NCBI GenBank assembly: GCA_025345505.1
Contig: JANVCC010009967.1
Span: forward strand, 74,210-138,209
From: Todiramphus chloris collaris
Taxonomy: Eukaryota > Chordata > Aves > Coraciiformes > Alcedinidae
Direction: 5' to 3'
Length of the DNA stretch: 64,000 bases
A program made the translations under genes and the position numbers. A model generated the notes under the pieces. The model was not told the DNA's origin and ran no database searches. It was given only the letters and a program-made list of their open reading frames with translations. This document shows positions 40,345 to 53,100 of the stretch, piece after piece. Numbering within the stretch: position 1 is the stretch's first letter; the number at the start of each line of letters is the position of its first letter.

Positions 40345-41253
40345 CTCTGTCACTTGGATGCCGTGGCTGGCTTTTGGAGGTGAGGGTGGTGGGATGGAGG
40401 TGCACTGACTTGGTAGCATCACTGCCTGGTGTGAAATGGCAGCTGCTTCAGCACTGAAGGAAGTGACTGGGACCCAGCATCAATCCAAGCATCCTCATGG
40501 AGCTGCAGCACTGTGGACCATCTCCTATGCACACTGGATCAGATCCTCCCAAAGCTCTGGGCTTTCCAATTGTAGTATCTGCTCAGGGTTTATGCTTCTC
40601 GGGAAAGGCAGATGAGAGGTGACTCTTTGCCTCCCCAGTCCCATGGGGGACTTGGTCTGGGCAGCAACTTGTCTCCAGTGCTTGCCCAGTCTGAGAAGGT
40701 CACTGTAGATGCCTTTACCCTTCTTTGAGGCTGGTTAATGTGCAAGAGACTAAAAAGCCTGCTGGAGCTTGGCTTGGAGGTGTTTGGTCCTGAGGGCTGT
40801 TATGGTTTTGATACAGACCGCCTTGGTTGTGCCAGCAGCACTCAGCTCCACCCTGGACATCCCTGTGAGACCTTTCTAACACACTTGGAGGACCAAGACC
40901 TCTCAGTCAATGCGTCCTGTCTCCCAAGCAGTGGCTGGGAGGTGGAAGGTGATGCATGGGGCAGTATGGCCCTATGGTGCCCCACGTGGGCTCTCGGGGC
41001 TCATCGCACACCTGAGGAGGTGGATGATAAATATGCTGCCACAAATGGAGTTTGTTCACCCCCACTCACCAAAGGTACAGCAACATTAGAAAGAAACCCA
41101 TTTCTTGCAAATAAAAGAACTACTTCTGCTTTTCTGCAATAAAGAAGTGGCCCCACCCCAGATGGTTTTGTTCAAACCCTGTCTCCCGACTGCAGCAGAA
41201 CAGGGAAGAACCTTGTACTCACACTGCTGCCGCCCAGGGCTGCGCCCGCTCAC
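40345..41253. other. Intergenic between the two lectin genes; CD72 promoter presumably at the right end
   Basis: About 0.9 kb with no supported exon. A plus-strand open frame at 40,738-41,142 is of ordinary composition but unrecognised and not flanked by clear splice sites. No TATA box was seen directly before CD72. Confidence 0.4.
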
Positions 41254-44200
41254 ATGGCCCAGAGTGTGGTCTACGCTGACCTGAAGTTTGCTGCAGCCCC
41301 CCCGTCCTCCACCCCCGCCTGCCCTGCAGACCCCGATGAGGCCGACAGCCCCTACGAGAACGTGCCGCTGGAGCCAGTGCCCGTGGCACCGGTGCCCAGC
41401 CCAGGTGAGAGCGTGGCCACAGCCACCACCGCGGGGGTGCCCCAGCACAGGGGAAGCACTGGCTGGTGGCAGTGGCACCGCGGTGTGACGGCCCTGGGCA
41501 CTCCTCTCTTGCAGGGCGCTGGTCCCGTCACTGGCGTGTCCCTGTGGGGCTGCTGGCAGCCACCCTGCTGCTGCTGCTGCTGCTGCTCGTGACCACCGTG
41601 GCCCTGGGGACTTGCTGTGAGTCGGGACAGGAGCTGCGGGGCTGGGGGCCTCTGGGGAGGGGGATACCGGGAGTGGGTTTGGGGCTGGGTGAGGGCCGGG
41701 CTGCTGGGGGGTGGTCAGGGACCATGGGGGTGCCTGGGGCTGGTGGCCCAGGGCTGCCTGATCCTTCTTGCATGGGACCCTTGAGCTGCCCTCTTTGTGT
41801 CCCTCTGCTTCCCAGTGCCTTCCCATTGCCCCCCACTGCCTTCCCGTTTCCTCCCACTGCCATCCCACTGCCTTCCTCTTGCCTTCCCACTGCCATCCCA
41901 TTGCCTTCCAATCACCTTACCATTGCCTCCCAATGCCTTCCACTCCCTTCCCACCACCTTCCCATTTTCTTCCCATTGCCTCCCCACCATCTTTCCATTG
42001 CCTTCCCATTCCACCCCACTGCCCGCACTCCCCTCGCCACCAGTGGGGCTCCCTTTCCCTTCCCACTGGCACCCTCAGGACAGTCTCTGCCTGCAGCCAG
42101 ACACTCTGCTCCCGCTCTCCCTTGCAAGGGCTGTGCTCTGAGCAGGGTCGGTCCAACATCCCCCTGCCCGGGCTGTCCCATTGCCATGGCCCAGCTCACC
42201 CTGCCTGTCTCCAGACTGGCAGGTGACCCGCAGCCTGGAGGACACCTCCCGTGAGCATGCGGCCGAGCAGGGCCGCCTCTCACAGGAGCTGAGTGTGCAG
42301 GAGCAGAGCCTGGAGCAGACGCGCATGGAGCTGGCGCGGACCAGAGAGGAGCTGCAGCGAGCGTGGCGGGAGGGCAACAGCAGCCAGCTGGAGCTGGGGA
42401 GCCGGGATGCTGAGCTGAGGCGCATCACGGGCGTTCTGGGGAAGATGGAGAAGGAGATGCAGGAGGTGCAGGGGAAGCTCAATAACAGCGAGAACACTGT
42501 GGCCATCCTGCGCTCCTGCACAGCTATAGGTAGGGTGATGGTGGAGCCAGGATGGAGTGCCCTGGGGGACTGGCACCCCTTAATAAGTGCCATGCCAAGG
42601 CACAAGCACTGGGTTTGTTTTGGCCGTATGATGGGGACAGGGTGGTCCAAAGGCTGAAGCTATACCTGAAGCAGAGTCTGAGCCTGTCATACCTGCTGAG
42701 AAGATGTGGGGCTGTTTCTGGTACCCCACAAGGGCATCTGTGCCTAAGCAAGCACCTCAGCTGTGCCTTTGCCCTCAGATTGCTGCCCTTCAGGCTGGCT
42801 GCTGTACAGGGGCAAGTGCCTCTTCATCTCATCGGAGAAGAAGACATGGGAGGACAGCAGAAATGAGTGTGAGAAGAAATATTCTCAGCTCCTGATCACC
42901 AAATCCTGGAGTCGCTGGACTGTTCCGGTAGAGTGCTGTAGGAGCTCAGGGCAGGGGCTGGTTCATCCAGCTCTGGGCTCCCCAGGTGGGCCACCACTGC
43001 TCTGGGGGCCCCTGGCCTGATGAAACACTGGAGGGTACAAAGGTGATCTCTGGAGCGCATGACTGCTGGTGGACACGGGGTGGAGCGCATCTGACACCGC
43101 TGGATGCTGCCTAAGCTAGAGCAGGGCTCCAGGGCTGCTCAGCTGCCCTGCCCTAAGGAGCTCCAGCCTCAGGGGCTCCTTGGGGAAGATGACCACCCCC
43201 TGCAAACACTGCAGCACATAGGTACTGTGGAAAAGGCACTGAAGGACTCTTTTTCTCCTTCCCCAGACCTTCCTGAAGAATGCAGACATCCCATACTGGA
43301 TAGGGCTGCAGAAGAGCAGCTTCCCCTGGTACGACTATGGCTGGCTGGAGGAAGATGACCCGGATGGTGATGGGGTCTCAGATGTTTGGTTCTGGGTGGA
43401 CGGCTCGCTTTACGAAAGGTACCCAGCGGCAGTCTCTTGCTGAAACCTTCCCTCCAGTATATCTTTAGGAGTGTTTTAAATCCCACTGTTACCCAGTCCC
43501 AGGCACAAGGATTGGGCAAGAAAGAGCATCAAAGCAGCTGCGGCCACAGCGAGGTGGTTGCAGTGGTGTGACGAGATGCTCAGAGGTCATGCCATGAAAA
43601 AAGACAGGAGTTCAGGAGGGGCACGTGCAGGGCATGAGCAAGCAGGAGGCAGAGAGAGGGGACAAAAGAAAGTGCAAGTTTTACTTGGGGTCTAGACAAA
43701 GCATTTGAGCACCATCTGTACCCCGCACGTGCTTCCCTGGTTCTTCCTCAAGCTGCAGTCAAGCTTACTCACCCACGGAGGATCCCAGGCTCCTCTCTGC
43801 CACGTGCACCCCCTCCCCAGTTCGCCACCTCTTCCTCTTGCAGTGTCTGAGAGCAGTGGGGAGGAACAGACCTGTCTGTCTGGGTGCTGAGTACCCAGCC
43901 CCTGCCTGCTGCTTGCCCTTCCATCCTCAGCCTTGCCATGGGGGGCTTCACACTCTACTGTGGCCTCAGGGCCCAGGGCAGCTCATCCAGCCACCCACAT
44001 GCCCTCGGGGAGGACCAGGCCCACCCCACCACTGGGCACTGCGGGGCTGAATTGTCCCCCACCTGCGAGGCTGAGATTCAAGCAATGGGGAGGCGAAGGG
44101 GAGTCGCAAGCAATGCAGACCTTTTGCAGAGGGGCTGCCCAAGGAAGCCCCGTCCCTGGAAACATTGAAGGTCAGGTTGGACAGGGATCTGAACATCCTG

Positions 44201-44636
44201 GTCTAGTTAAATATGTCCCTGCTCCCTGCAGGGGACTCGGACTAGATGACCTTTAAAGGTCCCTTCCAACAAAGAACACTCTATACTTGTATAATTCTAA
44301 TGGCAGTGACGTGTCAGCTGAGGCTTCAGCCTGTGAAATTAGTAGGGGAGGACTGGGGGATGCCCCCACTTTGACTACATCATTCAATCCCTCCTGTGCA
44401 GGCATACAAGAGGCAGCTGACTGCAGCCACTGCTGCCTCTGCAGGGGATGGTAGATAGGGTGGTGGCACCCTCCTGATATATTGTTACTCCATCCAGGCC
44501 ATGGCAGCTGAAGTCAAATGGGTCCTGTGCCATAATAAGCCGTGGAAATATCAAACCTGCCCAGTGCACCAGTCCTGACGACCTGCACTTCTGGATCTGT
44601 GAGAAGACAGCAGGACCAAGCTCCCCTTTCATCTGA
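41254..44636 (+). CDS. CD72: CD72, B-cell inhibitory co-receptor
   Basis: Six coding exons: 41254-41404, 41515-41616, 42215-42529, 42779-42927, 43267-43418, 44498-44636. They join to 335 residues (human 359). CD72 is a type II membrane protein of B cells that recruits SHP-1 through its ITIM to dampen receptor signalling. Visible here: MAQSVVYADL with ITIM Tyr7; SPYENV with Tyr34, which fits the Grb2-type YxN motif of the second CD72 tyrosine; one transmembrane helix (about 58-82) rich in Leu; a 105-residue coiled-coil neck encoded by one exon (85-189); and a C-type lectin-like domain (190-335) opening DCCPSGWLLYRGKCLF and closing FWICEK. Within the domain, residues 270-278 read DPDGDGVSD, an EF-hand or thrombospondin-3-like Ca loop not remembered from mammalian CD72. 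Convergent with TESK1 as in human. Confidence 0.93.
41775..42030. repeat. CCCATTGCCTTCC-type tandem repeat in CD72 intron 2
   Basis: Degenerate units of about 10-16 bases (CTTCCCATTGCC, CTGCCATCCCACTG and similar) give an almost G-free plus strand over about 250 bp. Confidence 0.8.
44104..44297 (+). mobile_element. CR1 LINE 3'-end fragment, plus orientation
   Basis: Contains the CR1 terminal sequence GGACTCGGACTAGATGACCT, then TTAAAGGTCCCTTCCAAC, and decayed terminal repeats. It is a 5'-truncated copy of about 190 bp in the last CD72 intron. Confidence 0.85.
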
Positions 44637-45559
44637 TGATGGCCGCTGTCCCCATAACCGCTGCGGTGAGTGTGCCCATGCCAGGGTCTGCTGAGCCCTG
44701 GGGAGAGCGGGGCCCGTGGAGTGTGCACGGAGGGAAGTGGAGAGCCTGGGCCTCTGCATGGGGCATGGTAATCCCCTCCTTTGGAAAAGGAGAGGGATGA
44801 AGGCAGCTCCCTGTGACGGATGGAACATACCTCCATCCCTTCTCTGGCATGGGAGCCCCCGGTCTGCAATAGCTCAAGAGATTCCCCCAAGCTGTGGTGA
44901 AGCAAAGGGACAAGATGGGGGAAACCCCTTGGCAAGTTGCCTTCCCAGCCCTGCTGCGTGCGGTGGAGGCTGGGCAGCACTGCACCCTCACCCTCTGCCT
45001 TCCCTTGCAGCACCTGCACCCCGCACTACCTCTGCTTCAGCCTCGCTGCACTCCTGCCTGGGACGTCCCATCCATACGAGAGAAAAACACAACCTTCCCT
45101 CCCACAAAGCCCAGCCCAAAGGCTGCTCAGATCCCTACCAGCAATGCCCAGGAATGCTCTGGCACCATGCAGGCTGGAGGAGGCAGTGGCAGTGGCCATT
45201 TGCCCCCCAGCTGATGTGCTTCAGCAGAGCAGCACAGGCGCCACAGCTCAGCCCCACACCTGCACTGGGGTATGGGGGGTTCTTCCTGAGCACAGGGCCT
45301 GGTGTGTGCTGGGGAGGCCAGACCCAGACACAGAGCATTGCCGCTGTGCAGCGTCCCCAGCACGGAGTAAGCTGCGGAGCTGGCACGCAAGGACGTGGGA
45401 GAGCGGGACAGCCCCACACCCGGCCAGCAGGGACTTTCTGCCTGGACCCACTCCAGAAGCAGCTTGGGCACAGCTTTCAGGCAACCCAGCAAGCAATAGC
45501 CTTGGCAAAGCCTTGGTGCCCAAGGAGGAGAGCTGTGCCTGAGCCGGCGGGCATCTGTG

Positions 45560-46010
45560 CTGGACGTTGAGTTTTTTTGCTGATTAGAAAGTAGAGCAAT
45601 GACCTTTAGGATTGCATGATGGTGCCCTTCAAAAGCAAAAGCAACTCGGGCACTTGCAGTGGACGGACAGTTTGCAAGACAAGTCATAAGGACTTTAAAT
45701 AGTTGCTGCACATGTGCACATGCAAAGATTAAGCAAAATAACTCTGGTGCAAGACTGCAGCCACGCGAGAGCAGAGGAAGTCATGTTCAACCAGGCAAAA
45801 ATGCTCTCAGTTTATTATGGGTCATGTGTGCCATATATAGTTGATTAATTGCTATGTGAATTAGCTTGCTTGAAGAGTGAAAGAGTGTTAAAAGGCAGGC
45901 TTTCTGGAGGTGGCATATGTCACTCCTCTGTCTTGACCGCTGGCTGAACCCACTTTGTAGCAATAAAGAGACACAGCTTGTCTGCTCTTCGCTTTCTTGT
46001 GTACCATGGA
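45560..46010 (+). mobile_element. Possible solo LTR supplying the CD72 poly(A) site
   Basis: The AT-richer stretch has an LTR-like order of signals: a TATA-like CCATATATAG at about 45,832-45,841, then AATAAA at 45,962-45,967, then a GTCTGCTCTTCGCTTTCTTG pyrimidine/GT stretch. Boundaries and family are not certain, and an ordinary 3' UTR is the alternative. Confidence 0.35.
45962..45967 (+). terminator. Poly(A) signal, probable CD72 3' end
   Basis: First AATAAA on plus after the CD72 stop (44,636), with a GT/T-rich downstream element. It implies a 3' UTR of about 1.35 kb. A second cluster of AATAAA lies at about 46,040. Confidence 0.5.
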
Positions 46011-46253
46011 CTCAAGGCCATGAACCCAGAGAACCTAAATAATAAATGTGACTTTGAGCAAAACCATTTCAGCTGAGATGGCCAGTTTTGGGACGTTGAG
46101 CTCTTGGGCTGAGCCAGGCTGGCTTGCGGTCCCTGAGGGCTCCCCAGAAGCCCCAGGCAGGCCTGTGCAGCCTTTTGGGGCCAGGCTCCCCTTCCCAGCT
46201 GATGTGAATCCAAGAGATAGAAGCATCAGCCTGAGCCACTGGGACATTCAGTT

Positions 46254-46259
46254 TTTATT
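46254..46259 (-). terminator. Poly(A) signal, probable TESK1 3' end
   Basis: TTTATT on plus reads AATAAA on minus, 910 bp downstream of the TESK1 stop codon. This gives a GC-rich 3' UTR at about 46,240-47,168. It is about 290 bp from the CD72 signal, so the two convergent transcripts nearly meet or slightly overlap. Confidence 0.6.
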
Positions 46260-47168
46260 GAACACTTTAAATAAGCTGGGTATATATTACTAGCAATTAT
46301 TGTTATTAATAGTAATAAAAAACACAAGAGTTCTGCATTCACCAGTGCATTACGCGGGAGGGAGGAAAGCCGGTTCCCACCCTTGCCAGGGGACGGGTAG
46401 CCTGGTCGCACTGCCCACCGGCCCCTTCCCCCCAGTGCCAGGATGGCACCCTGGCCCCTCTGCCAGAACTGGGGGGACACAGGGTGCCATGCCAGCTCAG
46501 CACCCAGCCCTTGGCGTTGGGCGAGCTGGCAATCCTCCCCATGCACTGTCCCACGGGCACCACTGCTATCCCAGCCCTTTGTGCACTTATCCCCATGTCA
46601 GGGGCTGGCTGTGCCCCCACACTTGTGGGGAAGCATGTGGACACCCACCAGCCCCACAAGATCCCCAAAACACATATACACACACACTGACCCCTCAGCC
46701 CCACCCTGCTCACCCCCTGGCCTGGGGGCCTGCAACGGGCTCCTGGTTCTCCCAGAGGAGCAGGCTCATTGCACACCCCTCTGTGAGAGCCGTTGGGGAG
46801 GTGGGGGGGGGGTCCTGCATACAGGGTTTGAGCCCCGGGGGCCCTGTGGGGGACCAGCCCAGCTGCCCACGGCAGCACTGGAGCGTGCTTGGGGCAGGGG
46901 TGTTATTGCACTTCAGTCCCCATCAGGGACTCAGCCCACCCATAGGCCTCCCTGCAGACCCCCGAAGCTGATCCTGGTGGGATGGGTGCCCAAGCACTTG
47001 AGCAGTGCCATGGCAGCCACAGCACAGAGCACTGGCAGCCACCAAGCATCAAGTGAGTGATGACAGACTGTGGGGACACACCAGGCTCCCACACCTGCCT
47101 GGTGCTGAGGCTGTGGAGGGGTCTGAGGGGTGGCCGGACACTGCCCTGCTCCCCAGGGGTACCCAGCA

Positions 47169-50100
47169 CTAGGACTGTGCCTCTGGCAGCTTCAGGCTGG
47201 GTTCTGTCAGCACTGGCCCTGGAGCTTTCTGGTGATGACCCTGGTCATGGCAGAGGAGGCTCTTGGCCTCACAGTTGAGGTTCTGGTAGTGAGGTGGGCT
47301 GGGTGCCGGCTGGTGACAGACTGAGGCAAAACTGAAGCTGAAGGGACTCAGGCAGCAGCCGGGGCAGGGCAGGACATCGTCCTGCTCCAGCATGGCACCA
47401 GAGCTGTGCCCGGGCAGCATGGCCGCATGCTCCGTCCGCTCCAGCGTCACCGCGCAGGAGATGCTGAGCTCGGAGAAGCTGTGCTCCAGCCCGCTGCCCC
47501 ACTCCAGGGGTTTGCTGACCACCACATGGTTGTTGTTGAAGACAAGCCCGTTGGGGGCTCGTGGCTCTAGCTGCCAGGGTCGGGCGCCTGAGGATGCCGT
47601 GCGGATAAAGTTGCTGTTGGGGGGAGGCGGTGGGGGCTGTGTCTCGGGGCTGTCAGAGCCGCAATCCATCTGCTCCTCCTCCCTGGGGTTCTGGGGAGGG
47701 GCTTGTCCCCAGGCTAGGGGAGGAAGGATGGTGGGGAGCTGTTGGTGGTCAGAGGGATGGGGGGACTCCATGCCCAGTGCCAGGCCCCCACGGTGGGGCA
47801 GCTTGGGGGAGCTGGGCAGTGAGTGGCACTTGCGGGGGGTGGCAGTGGGCACCAAGAAGTCACACTCCACCTCCACAGCGGGCTCGGGCGTCACGGGGGT
47901 GCTGAGCTGGAGAAGGGTGGGGGGTGGCAGGTCAAAGGTGAGCGAGATGACTGACTTGCTCGGCGTGTCAAAGAGCTTGATCTTCCCTCCCTTCAGGTCC
48001 TCACGTTGGGAGAAGGGGTTGACACGGGGGGACATCTCCTTGGTCCGTGGCCCGCTGTAAAGCTCTGGTGTCCGCAGCAGGGTGGGCGATTTGGGGGGGA
48101 ACATGTCGGACTGGCTGCGGGACAGGTGCTGGTCCGGTTGCAGGTGGTGTGTCCCCAGTTCGCGCAGGGGTGATTGCTCGGCACGGCTGGCCACCCTCCC
48201 GGCTACCCCTGGGCACAGGCACAGGAGTGGGTCACCAGCTGCCAGCACCCAGTGCAGGGTGCTACAGGGTGCCAGGCACCCAACAACCCAGGGTCACACC
48301 TCAAGAAGGGAACAGCAACCAGGTCCATCCTGCAGACCTCGTGAAACCCCTGTCTCCTTCCCCTACAGCTGCAGGGGTAGGATGCAGCCTCCTTCCACCC
48401 ACCTATGGCCTGTCCCTGGGCTGCCCACATACCATTGAGCGCGGCTGCTGTCCCAGGTGCAGGCAGGCTCTCCCCACCACCCAAGAGGGTGGTTGCAGCT
48501 CCCTCGGTGTCCAGCTGGTGCTGCAGGATGCTCTCCAGGCACTGCGTGATTTCCAGGAACGAGGGGCGGGAGGTGGGCTCCATCTGTGGGTAGGAGGAGT
48601 TCTCTGTCAGGCCTGTGGCCCCCCAAGCACCCCAGGGAGTCCTGCCTAGCAAGGGCAGCTCCCCGCCTCCTGCTATGAGCAGGCAGGGCTGCCTGTCCCT
48701 GCCCAGCTGAGATGGGAGACTCACATTGCAGCAGTGGAAAGCGAGCTGGAGGAAGGCCACTGGGCAGTCGATTCCCACCATGGTGCGGAAAGCAGTGACG
48801 TCCAGACCAAAATTCTGTGCCAGGGAAAGGAGCAAGAGTGAGGTTAGGGGACACCACATGGCTCGGGGGACACAGGATGGCCTCACCCCTCTTCCTTGCA
48901 TTATGTGCCACCCAGGGTTGTGGACCTGGCAGCACCCTGGCTGGGACACAGCACGGGGGAACCCTGGAGTCACTCCGAGCTGGGGCAAGCCTGGGGGATG
49001 CTGAGACACAGATTCCTCTTGCTCTCTGCCTGAATCAAACTGTCCTCTTCTCCCACCAAGGCTGACTATGGGATCTGAGGACAGGTTATCAGCAGAGAGC
49101 ATCCGTCCCTGGGCAGCATTTGGGGCAGAGCAACCCTGCTCTGAGGTGCAAGGAAGCTCTGGCACACAGGGCTCTGCCCAGCTCGGGAAGATGTTCTCCC
49201 TTGTTTGGTGAAGCGGTCCTAACCCCAGTGCTGCTGCCTGCCACCCTCCCTCCCATCCCCACCCCAGGGATGGGTTCCCCACCTCGGTGCGGGGCAGGTA
49301 GTCAGGGTCAGCAGGGATGCGAGCGATGGTCTCACATAAGATGATGCCGTACGCGAACACATCGGCCTGCAGAGAACAGGTAGTCACAGGGGGCTGCAGC
49401 CTTGCCACCTTACCACCAACTTCCTTCCCTCTGTGTGCCCCAGTGCCCCCAGGGCTGCAAATCCCACAAACAACATGCACAGCAGCCATGGAGCCTCACC
49501 TTCTCATTGTAGATCTCCCCTCGAAGCACTTCAGGTGCCATCCAGTAAGGAGAGCCCACCACGGCCAGTGGTTCCTTCTCGCTGCCCTCACTGGGGGATA
49601 TGGTGGGACATCAGGGGCTGCCCACAGACCCCACCTCTGTCCAATTTTCCATCCTCCCACTGGAGCATCCCAAATCACCATCTCCATCTCCCTTCCTGGT
49701 CTAACCCTCGTCCATGCACCTAACAAACTCATGTCTCCCCACCCACGCCATCCCCTTCCCCATGCCCTCCTAGACAGCCCCAAACGTATCCATCTGCCCC
49801 ATGACTCCCCACCACTAGGTATCACTGCCCCCCATCCCTGCCCTTCTAGCTGCACCCCAAATGTCCATCCCTCCCAGATCCTGCCACTGGCCCAGTGGGC
49901 CAGAAACCCCCCACTCCAAGGATGGGGACAGATGGGTGGACACTCCCCATGCACCTGTAGGTGGGGATCTTCTCCGCCAAGCCGAAGTCACCCACTACAG
50001 CAGTGTAGCCATCAGCCTCACAACGCACCAGGCAGTTCTGGGGGCACAGAAGGACGCCTGTCACACTGACTGCACCAGCCCTGCCTCATTCCCCACTGCT

Positions 50101-53100
50101 CCTGAGGCACTCTGGCATAGTGCAGCCTCCTGCTCGCCAGCCGGCCATGCCTGGTGCAGCAATGGGGCAACGAGAGCAAGGGATGCCTTGGAGCATCCCA
50201 TACCTTGGAGGTGAGATCGCGGTGGAAGATGCCCTTGGAGTGCAGGTAGCGGAGGCCACAGGCAATGTCGAGGGCCAGCTTGACACGCATAGACCAGGAG
50301 AGGGGCACAGGGCTGTCCAGCAGCTGCTCCAGGTTCCCACCATTGATGTACTGATGGGAAGAGCCGGGCCATTGCATCACTGTGTCCCCACTCCCTCCCT
50401 TAATGTGGACACCCATTTTTCATTGCAATGCATCCCCCAACCCGCCCATAGCACAACCCCCCAGTAGACCCTGTCCTGCACAAGTGCCACAGGCTGAGAA
50501 TGTCCTCATAGGCATGAGTGACCCCTCCACAGGCCTGCAGAGACCCCAAGACTCATGGCTGTTGCCCCGTTCTCACCTCCGTCAGCGCATGCAGCTGTCC
50601 CTGGTGCACGCACACCCCCATGAACCTGCAAGACAGAGGGGACCTAAGGGTGGCTGTGGTGGGGACCAGCGCTAGGAGCTCATCCGGCACTGATGGTAGC
50701 TCCAAACCCTGCAGGCTAGGGAAAAGGGGGGTCAGGGGGACAGCAGTGGGGAAGCAGGTCCTACCTGAGGATGTTGGGGTGAGAGAGGCGGTTCATCAGC
50801 TGCACCTCCCGCAGCATGTTGCCCCTGTTGCTGGTCAGCTTGTTCATCTTCAACACCATGATCTGCCCTGACTGGCGGTGACGCACCTGGAGGGGGGTGC
50901 AAAGGGATGCTGAGCCCCATGTGTCTCCACAGCCCCCTTTCAGGCACCCCTCTACCCAGCACCCATGTCAGTCCTAGAGGCAGGAGCGGAGCACCCCATG
51001 CACCCGAGGCACAGGGCACCCCAGGGATGACCAGGGCTAGCGGGGGGCTCTCCCAACACAGCAGCACCCCAAGGACCCCCAGGGCCGATGACACACATCC
51101 CCACCCTCCCCAGGGCACTCTGTTCATCATTCTCCTCAGGCCATGCTACACGGCCCAGCCCTCCCAGAGAGGCAACAGCAGCTCCTGCAAGCTGTGACCC
51201 CAACCCTGCTGCAAGGACAGGCAGGTGCAGGATTGGGGAGCACAAGGGAGGGCTTTTTGGGTCAGTACCACCCACCCAGACCCTATGAGCAGGCGGTGGA
51301 GGACAGAGGTGAAACACTGCCCCCCAAACCAGCCCTGGGGGTGTCCAATGTTGTCCCGGTGCACGACCCCAGCTTGGTGGGGCATGGCGCTTGGATGAGG
51401 CTGTATATTTAGCTGGCCCCAGCCTGACGCTGTCATACAAGCTGGGGGCCTGGACCCGTGCCAGGAACAGCAGCTGGGAGTGTAGCCAAGCACGGACACC
51501 CATGTCCTTCTGCAGCCCCTGGGCACGTGTGGGACAAGAGATGTGCACAGGATCCCCTGCCCCAGCACTGTGGTGAGGGGGCCAAACCAGTGCTGAAGAT
51601 CTACTCCTGAGTAGGTACTGCGGGTGTGATGGGACGACCACCCCCAGAGCAGCAACGGGTCGGGGGGGACAACTTGGCAGATCCCAGCTGCCCCACAGCA
51701 CGCACCGAGCTGCGCACGGAGGCGCAGGCATTCCTGCGCGCTGCCGTCAGCTCCCCGCTCTTCTCCTTTTTAGTCAATGGTGGCTGAGGCTGCTGTGCCG
51801 GTGCCAGCCCCTGGCCTACCCTACATCCCTCCCTCATCTCAGGGATTGCCTCCCTGGGAAAAACATGAGACCTGGCTGAAGGCAGGGTCCCCAGTGGCTC
51901 CCATCTTGCTCACAGGTTGGCCCCTGTCCCCATCACAACAGGGGGAGGCTGGTGTGCTAGGCCCTCCGGGGCCCTCTTCCCACCCCACGGCTGCCATCAA
52001 TTCGGGGAACAGTTGTCCTGGATTGCACACTGAGATAGGGGCCCATCCAGCACCCAATACCCAGGGGACAGGCAACAGCTCCCCATCCTAAAGGGCCTGG
52101 GGTGGGGGGGAAATTAGCATTTTATAAAGATCCTGGAAGCAAGAGGCAATATCCTAGCCTGGCTGGACTCTGCCATGCCACCACCAGCTCACTGTCTTCA
52201 TGGAGAGGCTCCTGAGTAATTCAGCAGCCACCTGCCTGTAGACACCCCTCCAGCCACCTTTAGATAGCCCCCCTGGCAAGGGACACATGGCAGCAGGGAT
52301 CAGGATGGACCCTGGACAAAAGAGGAGGGGACATCCCAGACACCTGCCACTCTAGGTCCCCATCCCAGCCCCCTGACATGCTGCAGGGAGATGGGAGGAT
52401 GGGTTTCCCCATGCCTCACTGGGCACTAAACAGTGCTCCTGGGCTCAAGGAAAGCCTATCCACGGGTGACAGTGCAGTCCCTGTTGTGGGGAGCACAGCT
52501 CCTCCATCCCTGTGCGCACCCAGGGCAACACACTCAATGGCACCCCAGGCCCTCCCTGTGCCCACTCTTCTTACTCCATCTGATCACTGCCCTGCAGTGC
52601 CTGTCACTGCTGCCAGCCCCATCCCAGTGTCCTAGGGTTCCCTGCCCACACCTGCATCAGCAGGCAGAGCATGGGGCATCCCACACCCCATCCCCACCAT
52701 CACTGCCCTTCTTCCACCCCATCCTTGTGCATGGGGCAGCTGGAGGCAGCACCAGACACAGAAACAGGGCTCTCATCCTGGCTTTGGTGGCTGTCTGGGC
52801 TTTAAGGAGGGACCTCCCTGTTCAAAGCAGGGTGGGCAGGGTCTCCTTTGGCCCCTCCAATTGCTTGCAGAGACAGGAGTGAAGGAAGCCACAGCTCTGA
52901 TGACACCAGTCACAGCAGTGGGACACCACATGGAGCCTCCAGCACTGGGTAATACCCAGAAAAGCCCAGTGCTCCCAACCCAGCTTGCTTGGCAGCAATG
53001 CTGCCTTCCCTTCCCACACCATGTGGGGCTGGCAGGACTGGCTCAGTCGGTTTGGCTGGCACTGGCAGCTGCCAGGCGCCAGGACTCAGCTCGGCAGCAC

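Noticed and set aside
40738-41142. 134-codon open frame between the two lectin genes
   Set aside because: No recognisable family, no splice context, and no similar sequence in neighbouring genes.
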